A DNA stretch of 57,052 bases, taken from the NCBI GenBank assembly GCA_900542275.1, contig UQMW01000009.1:1-57052 (forward strand). The letters are read 5' to 3'. Below the pieces are notes generated by a model. The model did not search any database. It worked only from the letters and a program-made list of their open reading frames with translations, and had not been told where the DNA came from. Below, in pieces: positions 52,134-57,052 of this stretch. Origin of the DNA: an uncultured Collinsella sp. (GTDB taxonomy: Bacteria > Actinomycetota > Coriobacteriia > Coriobacteriales > Coriobacteriaceae). A program made the translations under genes and the position numbers. Every line of letters begins with the position of its first letter. Position 1 is the stretch's first letter.

Positions 52134-53321
52134 ATGTCGAGCCTCACCGGTAAGTCATTGAACCCTGTTATGAATCGCAGGAGCGTTATCGCGAGCGCAG
52201 CAGGTCTGGGGGCGATGTCCATTCTAGCTGGCTGCTCCTCCAACGGCGGCGACAGCGGTTCCGCGTCGGGCGACGCTTCGTTTAAGATCGGCACCATCGG
52301 CCCGCTGACCGGCGCCAACGCGTCCTACGGCAAGTCCGTTACACAGGCTGTCGAGCTTGGCTGCAAGGATTTCTCGACTAAGGAGCTGCCGCTTGTCAGC
52401 AAGGCCGAGGACGACCAGGCTGACGGTGAGAAGGCCGTCAACGCCTTCAACACCCTGCTCGACTGGGGCATGCAGGCCCTCGTCGGTCCGACCACCACGG
52501 GTGCGTCGGTCGCCGTTGCCGCCGAGTGCGGCAACGACCCCGAGACGTTCATGATCACCCCGTCTGCGTCCTCCGAGGACGTTACCAAGGGCAAGGATTG
52601 CGTCTTCCAGGTTTGCTTTACCGACCCCAACCAAGGTGTCAACGCTGCCAAGTTCCTGGCAGAGAAGTATGCGAACGAGAAGTTCGTGCTGTTCTATAAC
52701 TCCGGCGACGCCTATTCTTCGGGCATCGCAGATTCCTTTAAGGCCCAGGCCGCTAAGTCTAAGCTTGAGATTGTCGACGAGGAGACCTTTAAGGACGACT
52801 CCGCCACGAGCTTTACCAACCAGCTGACCAAGGCCAAGCAGGCAGGCGCCACCATGATCTTTGCGCCGATCTACTACACGCCGGCGTCCGTCCTGCTCAA
52901 GAACGCCAAGGACATGGGCTACGACGTCAAGATGATGGGCTGCGACGGCATGGACGGCATCCTGGGCGTTGAGGGCTTCGACACCTCTCTTGCCGAGGGT
53001 CTGCTGCTCATGACCCCGTTCTCCGCCGACGACGAGAAGAACGCCGACTTCGTCAACGCTTACAAGGATAAGTACGGCGATACCCCCGACCAGTTTGCCG
53101 CCGACGCCTACGACGGCGTGCATGCTGTGGTCGAGGCTCTCAAGGAGGCCGGCCTGGGCGTCGACGCCGACCCCACCGAGGTTGCCGAGAAGCTTCCCGA
53201 GGCTATGCTCAAGATTACCGTTGACGGTCTGACTGGCAAGCTCTCCTGGAACGACAAGGGTCAGGTCCAGAAGGACCCGACGGCGTACGTCATTACCGAC
53301 GGCAAGTACGTACAGGCCTAA
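52134..53321 (+). CDS. livK: LIV substrate-binding lipoprotein
   Basis: A 395-aa periplasmic-type binding protein of the branched-chain amino-acid ABC family. It has a lipoprotein signal with lipobox LAGC (C34) and a GTIGPLTGANASYG start of the mature domain. Two periplasmic-binding-protein lobes follow. The N-terminus contains NRRS ahead of the hydrophobic stretch, so Tat export is possible. The ATG at 52134 has GAGAGGAG upstream. Leu, Ile and Val are the expected ligands, with others possible. Confidence 0.9.
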   Translation: MSSLTGKSLNPVMNRRSVIASAAGLGAMSILAGCSSNGGDSGSASGDASFKIGTIGPLTGANASYGKSVTQAVELGCKDFSTKELPLVSKAEDDQADGEKAVNAFNTLLDWGMQALVGPTTTGASVAVAAECGNDPETFMITPSASSEDVTKGKDCVFQVCFTDPNQGVNAAKFLAEKYANEKFVLFYNSGDAYSSGIADSFKAQAAKSKLEIVDEETFKDDSATSFTNQLTKAKQAGATMIFAPIYYTPASVLLKNAKDMGYDVKMMGCDGMDGILGVEGFDTSLAEGLLLMTPFSADDEKNADFVNAYKDKYGDTPDQFAADAYDGVHAVVEALKEAGLGVDADPTEVAEKLPEAMLKITVDGLTGKLSWNDKGQVQKDPTAYVITDGKYVQA

Positions 53322-53460
53322 TAGGCCGCCTTATATAGAGCGGTTTTGATCCCAAGCAGGGGAGGTTTTGGCCTTCCCTGCTTGCTTGGTATCTAGGGAC
53401 GATGTAACGTCCCTGTTTCATACATCAACTGGAAACCTATTCGAAAGGGGGATGTGGAAC

Positions 53461-54342
53461 ATGACGGTCTTTATCCAATACTTGGTCAACGGCCTGTCCA
53501 TGGGCAGCGTCTACGCCATCATCGCGTTGGGCTACACCATGGTCTACGGTATCGCCAAGATGCTCAACTTCGCTCACGGCGACGTCATCATGGTCGGTGC
53601 CTATGTCTCGTTCTGCGCCACGTCGTATCTCGGCCTCCCGGGCTGGGCATCTGTAATTCTCTCTTGTGTGGTCTGCACGGTTCTCGGTGTTCTCATCGAG
53701 GGTCTGGCATACAAGCCGCTGCGCCAAGCAGGCCCTCTGGCCGTTCTGATCACGGCCATCGGCGTGTCTTACTTCCTGCAGAACGCCGCGCAGCTTCTGT
53801 GGGGCGCCACGCCCAAGAACTTCACTTCGCTCGTCACCTTCCAGGTGCCGGAGTTCTTGGCCAAGTTCAACGTAAGCGCCGTCTCGCTCGTCACCATCGT
53901 CGCCTGCCTGGTTATCATGGCCGGCCTGATGTTCTTTACAGGCAAGACCAAGATGGGCAAAGCCATGCGCGCCGTGTCCGAGGACAAGGCCGCCGCTCAG
54001 CTCATGGGCATCAACGTCAACCGCACCATCTCGATGACGTTCGCCATCGGCTCCGCCCTTGCCGCCATCGCCGGCGTGCTGCTGTGCTCCTACTCGCCGG
54101 TGCTGCAGCCCACGACGGGTGCCATGCCTGGCATCAAGGCCTTCGATGCCGCTGTCTTCGGTGGCATCGGCTCCATCCCCGGTGCCTTTGTCGGTGGCAT
54201 TCTCATCGGTATCATCGAGGCGATGGCACAGGCTTATATTTCCACGAGCCTTGCCAACTCCATCGTCTTTGGTGTTTTGATCATCGTCCTGCTCGTCAAG
54301 CCTGCCGGCCTCTTGGGCAAGTACGTCCCCGAGAAGGTGTAG
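53461..54342 (+). CDS. livH: LIV permease LivH
   Basis: A 293-aa membrane permease with eight hydrophobic spans, NGLSMGSVYAIIALGYTMVYGI at the start and the FGGIGSIPGAFVGG loop before the last helices. It forms the channel with LivM. The ATG at 53461 has AAAGGGGG upstream at about 10 nt; the frame extends to 53368 and another ATG at 53452 is too close to the ribosome site. Confidence 0.92.
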   Translation: MTVFIQYLVNGLSMGSVYAIIALGYTMVYGIAKMLNFAHGDVIMVGAYVSFCATSYLGLPGWASVILSCVVCTVLGVLIEGLAYKPLRQAGPLAVLITAIGVSYFLQNAAQLLWGATPKNFTSLVTFQVPEFLAKFNVSAVSLVTIVACLVIMAGLMFFTGKTKMGKAMRAVSEDKAAAQLMGINVNRTISMTFAIGSALAAIAGVLLCSYSPVLQPTTGAMPGIKAFDAAVFGGIGSIPGAFVGGILIGIIEAMAQAYISTSLANSIVFGVLIIVLLVKPAGLLGKYVPEKV

Positions 54343-54351
54343 GTGAGCGTT

Positions 54352-55431
54352 ATGAAGTTTCTTAAAGACAAGCAGACGCGTCACGACTTTGTTACGTACG
54401 CCATGTGCCTTGTGGCGTTCGCCATCGTGTTCTTTCTGCAGTCTAACCACATGATTCCGCGCATGATCGCCGGTCAGCTGGTTCCCATCACGGCCTATAT
54501 CGTCATGGCTATCTCCCTTAACCTCGTCGTCGGCATCGCGGGCGACTTGTCGCTGGGCCACGCGGGCTTTATGAGCGTCGGCGCCTATACAGGCATCGTT
54601 ACCGCGGTCGCCCTCGAGAGCGCCGTTCCCTCCGATCCGATACGTCTTGTCATCAGCATCGTGGTCGGCGCCATCGCTGCCGCCATCCTGGGCTTCTTGA
54701 TCGGCATCCCGGTCCTTCGCCTGAGCGGCGATTACCTGGCTATCGTGACGCTGGCCTTTGGCGAGATTATCAAAGAGATCGTCACCTGCCTTATCGTGGG
54801 CGTCGACTCCCGCGGCCTGCATGTGATCTTTAACATTACAGGTAACTCCACGATCGACGACCTGCACCTGCTCGAGGACGGCACCGCCATCATCAAGGGC
54901 GCCCAGGGCGCATCGGGCGTGTCGACGTACTCGACCTTCCTCGCCGGTGCCATCCTGGTCATGGTCGCACTCGTGATCGTGCTCAACCTGGTTCGCAGCC
55001 GTACCGGCCGTGCCATTATGGCCGTGCGCGACAACAAGATCGCTGCCGAGTCCGTGGGCATCTCCGTCACCGAGTACCGCATGATCGCCTTCGTGGTTTC
55101 CGCCGCTCTCGCCGGCGCTGCCGGAGCCCTCTTCGGCGGTAACTTCTCGCAGCTTTCCGCCACCAAGTTCGACTTCAACACGTCCATCCTCATCCTGGTA
55201 TTCGTGGTCCTGGGCGGTCTGGGCAATATGCGCGGCTCCGTCATCGCGGCGGCGTTGCTCACGGTGCTTCCCGAGCTGCTCCGTCAGTTCTCGGACTACC
55301 GCATGCTCATCTACGCCATCGTGCTGATCCTGGTCATGATCTTTACCAACAACCCGCAGCTCAAGGCGTTCTTCGCACGCATTAAGGACCGCTTTGCTTC
55401 CAAGAAGGAGGTAGCAGCCGATGCCCAGTAA
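54352..55431 (+). CDS. livM: LIV permease LivM
   Basis: A 359-aa membrane permease partner of LivH, with about ten hydrophobic spans, ISLNLVVGIAGDLSLGHAGF near residue 60 and a GGLGNMRGSVIAAALL loop. The ATG at 54352 has AGGTGAG upstream; a GTG at 54343 is an alternative start. It overlaps livG by 11 bp, so the two are translationally coupled. Confidence 0.92.
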   Translation: MKFLKDKQTRHDFVTYAMCLVAFAIVFFLQSNHMIPRMIAGQLVPITAYIVMAISLNLVVGIAGDLSLGHAGFMSVGAYTGIVTAVALESAVPSDPIRLVISIVVGAIAAAILGFLIGIPVLRLSGDYLAIVTLAFGEIIKEIVTCLIVGVDSRGLHVIFNITGNSTIDDLHLLEDGTAIIKGAQGASGVSTYSTFLAGAILVMVALVIVLNLVRSRTGRAIMAVRDNKIAAESVGISVTEYRMIAFVVSAALAGAAGALFGGNFSQLSATKFDFNTSILILVFVVLGGLGNMRGSVIAAALLTVLPELLRQFSDYRMLIYAIVLILVMIFTNNPQLKAFFARIKDRFASKKEVAADAQ

Positions 55432-56281
55432 GTTTGAGTTCAACAAGGGCAAGATGGTCCCGTATCCTTCTGGCGCCATCGTTCCCGACCGCGACCTGGG
55501 CCAGCGCCCGGCGCTCGAGTGCATCCACTTGGGCATTGAATTTGGCGGCCTTAAGGCAGTCGACGACTTTAGCCTGACCATCGGTAAGACCGAGATCGCC
55601 GGTCTGATCGGTCCCAACGGTGCCGGTAAGACCACGGTCTTCAACCTGCTCACCAAGGTGTACCAGCCCACGCACGGTACTATCCTGCTCGACGGCGAGG
55701 ACACCTCGGGCAAGTCCGTCTACCAGGTCAACCGTATGGGTATCGCCCGTACGTTCCAGAACATTCGCCTGTTCAACACCATGACGGTGGAGGACAACGT
55801 TAAGGTCGGCCTGCACAACCAGGAGCGCTACTCTGGTTTTGAGGGCGTGCTGCGTCTGCCGACGTACTGGAAGCACGAGAAGGCCGCCCACGAGCGCGCC
55901 ATGGAGCTGCTGTCCATCTTTGATATGGAGCACCTGGCAAACGAGCAGGCCGGCTCGCTGCCTTACGGCGCCCAGCGTCGTCTGGAGATCGTCCGCGCGC
56001 TTGCCACCAACCCCAAGCTGCTGCTGCTCGACGAGCCTGCTGCCGGCATGAACCCGTCCGAGACCGCGGAGCTCATGGAGAACATCGTCAAGATCCGCGA
56101 CACCTTTGGCATCGCCATCATGCTTATCGAGCACGACATGTCGCTCGTCATGAACATCTGCGAGGGCATCTGCGTGCTCAACTTTGGTAAGGTCATCGCC
56201 AAGGGCACGGCCGAGGAGATCCAGAACAACGACGCTGTTATTGAGGCGTATCTGGGCAAGCAGGATAAGGGGGAGAACTAA
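55421..56281 (+). CDS. livG: LIV ATPase LivG
   Basis: A 286-aa ABC ATPase: Walker A GPNGAGKTT, the signature LPYGAQRRLE (usual for LivG), Walker B LLLLDEP, and the H-loop EHDM. An N-terminal extension of about 30 residues precedes the ATPase. The start overlaps the livM end and has AAGGAGGT upstream. It energises uptake with LivF. Confidence 0.95.
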   Translation: MPSKFEFNKGKMVPYPSGAIVPDRDLGQRPALECIHLGIEFGGLKAVDDFSLTIGKTEIAGLIGPNGAGKTTVFNLLTKVYQPTHGTILLDGEDTSGKSVYQVNRMGIARTFQNIRLFNTMTVEDNVKVGLHNQERYSGFEGVLRLPTYWKHEKAAHERAMELLSIFDMEHLANEQAGSLPYGAQRRLEIVRALATNPKLLLLDEPAAGMNPSETAELMENIVKIRDTFGIAIMLIEHDMSLVMNICEGICVLNFGKVIAKGTAEEIQNNDAVIEAYLGKQDKGEN

Positions 56282-56995
56282 ATGGCAGAGCCGATGCTTT
56301 CCGTCTACAACATCAACGTCTGGTACGGCGCCATCCACGCCATCAAGGACATCTCCTTTAACGTCAACGAGGGCGAGATCGTGGCCCTGATTGGTGCCAA
56401 CGGCGCTGGCAAGTCCACGACGCTTAAGACCGTCTCGGGCCTGCTGCGCTCTAAGACCGGCTCCATCAAGTTTATGGGCGAGGACATTACCCATACGCCC
56501 GCTGATAAGCTGGTTGGTAAGGGCTTGGCTCAGGTTCCCGAGGGACGTCGCGCCTTTTTGCAGATGACGGTCGAGGAGAACCTGGAGATGGGCGCCTATA
56601 CACAGCCCAAGTCCACGGTGGCTCCGGGCCTGGAGCGCGTCTACGAGCAGTTCCCGCGCCTGAAGGAACGCCGTCGCCAGGTCGCCGGCACCCTTTCAGG
56701 CGGCGAGCAGCAGATGCTCGTTATGGGGCGCGCCCTTATGAGTAACCCCAAACTGCTTATGCTCGACGAACCTTCCATGGGTCTGGCGCCGATTCTGATC
56801 GAACAGATCTTCCAGATTGTCGAGGACCTGCACAAGGCCGGCACCACGGTGCTTCTGGTCGAGCAAAACGCGCAGATGGCGCTTTCCATCGCCACACGCG
56901 GTTACGTGCTCGAGACCGGCAAGATCACCATGACCGGCACCGGCCAAGAGCTCCTGCACGACGACAACGTCCGCAAAGCTTACTTGGGCGGTTAG
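56282..56995 (+). CDS. livF: LIV ATPase LivF
   Basis: A 237-aa ABC ATPase and the partner of LivG: Walker A GANGAGKST, the LSGGEQQML signature, Walker B LLMLDEPSMGLAP and the switch histidine region replaced by VEQNAQ, as is normal for LivF. It starts at the base after the livG stop. It is the last gene of the operon and the window. Confidence 0.95.
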   Translation: MAEPMLSVYNINVWYGAIHAIKDISFNVNEGEIVALIGANGAGKSTTLKTVSGLLRSKTGSIKFMGEDITHTPADKLVGKGLAQVPEGRRAFLQMTVEENLEMGAYTQPKSTVAPGLERVYEQFPRLKERRRQVAGTLSGGEQQMLVMGRALMSNPKLLMLDEPSMGLAPILIEQIFQIVEDLHKAGTTVLLVEQNAQMALSIATRGYVLETGKITMTGTGQELLHDDNVRKAYLGG

Positions 56996-57001
56996 GCGGT
57001 T

Positions 57002-57023
57002 CCGCCGTTCTACCGAACGGCGG
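57002..57023 (+). terminator. Hairpin after livF
   Basis: A perfect 9-bp stem CCGCCGTTC (57002-57010) with GAACGGCGG (57015-57023) around TACC, 7 bp after the livF stop. A T-run is not seen before the window ends. Confidence 0.6.
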
Positions 57024-57052
57024 ACCAGCCGACGCTGCGCGGGCGCCAGAGC

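Noticed and set aside
53437..55713. A 758-aa minus-strand frame across livH and livM
   Set aside because: It is antisense to two well-recognised permease genes and has low-complexity, charged composition without domain motifs.
1..57052. rRNA, tRNA or prophage genes
   Set aside because: No conserved rRNA segments, cloverleaf T-arms or phage structural genes were seen on either strand.

Overview
The window is about 57 kb of a GC-rich (roughly 60%) bacterial chromosome. Several features suggest a strict anaerobe of the gut Actinobacteria, most likely a Collinsella-type member of the Coriobacteriia: PdxST with a divergent MocR/PdxR regulator, a reverse-type rubrerythrin, an Etf-linked lactate dehydrogenase, a long single-chain PurL, and a signal resembling the LAxTG-type sortase motif. 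The lineage is inferred from gene content. I see no rRNA, tRNA, CRISPR array, prophage or canonical insertion sequence.

Layout: 91-3171 vitamin B6 synthesis (pdxT, pdxS) and divergent pdxR. 3166-4704 a lower-GC island: a PD-(D/E)XK-like protein gene between two copies of a 119-bp inverted-repeat element. 4774-8327 rubrerythrin, divergent from an alcohol/aldehyde dehydrogenase operon. 8530-12942 a small charged protein, a metallophosphoesterase, a PRD antiterminator with its RNA target, a PTS permease and a YdjC-type deacetylase. 13001-17519 a DUF2130 protein and a Ski2-like helicase. 17645-17763 the third 119-bp element. 17831-24419 tRNA-modification genes (TrmB, a Trm9-like methyltransferase, Elp3) around an XRE/DUF4097 pair, plus a spermidine-synthase-fold protein. 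24446-30043 a three-gene TerB-N / DUF2791 ATPase / Lhr-like helicase cassette. 30131-34169 DUF554 and a five-gene cluster of secreted or envelope proteins. 34515-38140 the GlcD/EtfB/EtfA complex. 38137-42585 an HD hydrolase, AzlCD, a KdgT-like permease and a diguanylate cyclase. 42685-51639 an EamA exporter, purL, a CPA2 antiporter, an SDR and homoserine dehydrogenase. 51890-56995 a branched-chain amino-acid ABC transporter (livKHMGF) with a possible Leu/Ile-rich leader ORF.

How the genes work together: amino-acid handling is prominent (LIV uptake, AzlCD export, homoserine dehydrogenase, PLP synthesis). The lactate dehydrogenase-Etf set would couple lactate oxidation to NAD and ferredoxin chemistry. 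The PTS/YdjC/antiterminator group forms a self-contained sugar-responsive unit.

Most unusual features: (i) three elements of exactly 119 bp, with 12-16 bp terminal inverted repeats, a fixed central 13-mer and compensatory changes in an inner stem, two of them bracketing the nuclease-like gene; (ii) the TerB/BrxD-like/BrxHI-like cassette without other BREX genes; (iii) a Trm9-like methyltransferase close to Elp3; (iv) a 98-aa protein resembling the C-terminal half of the nuclease-like family inside the secreted-protein operon.
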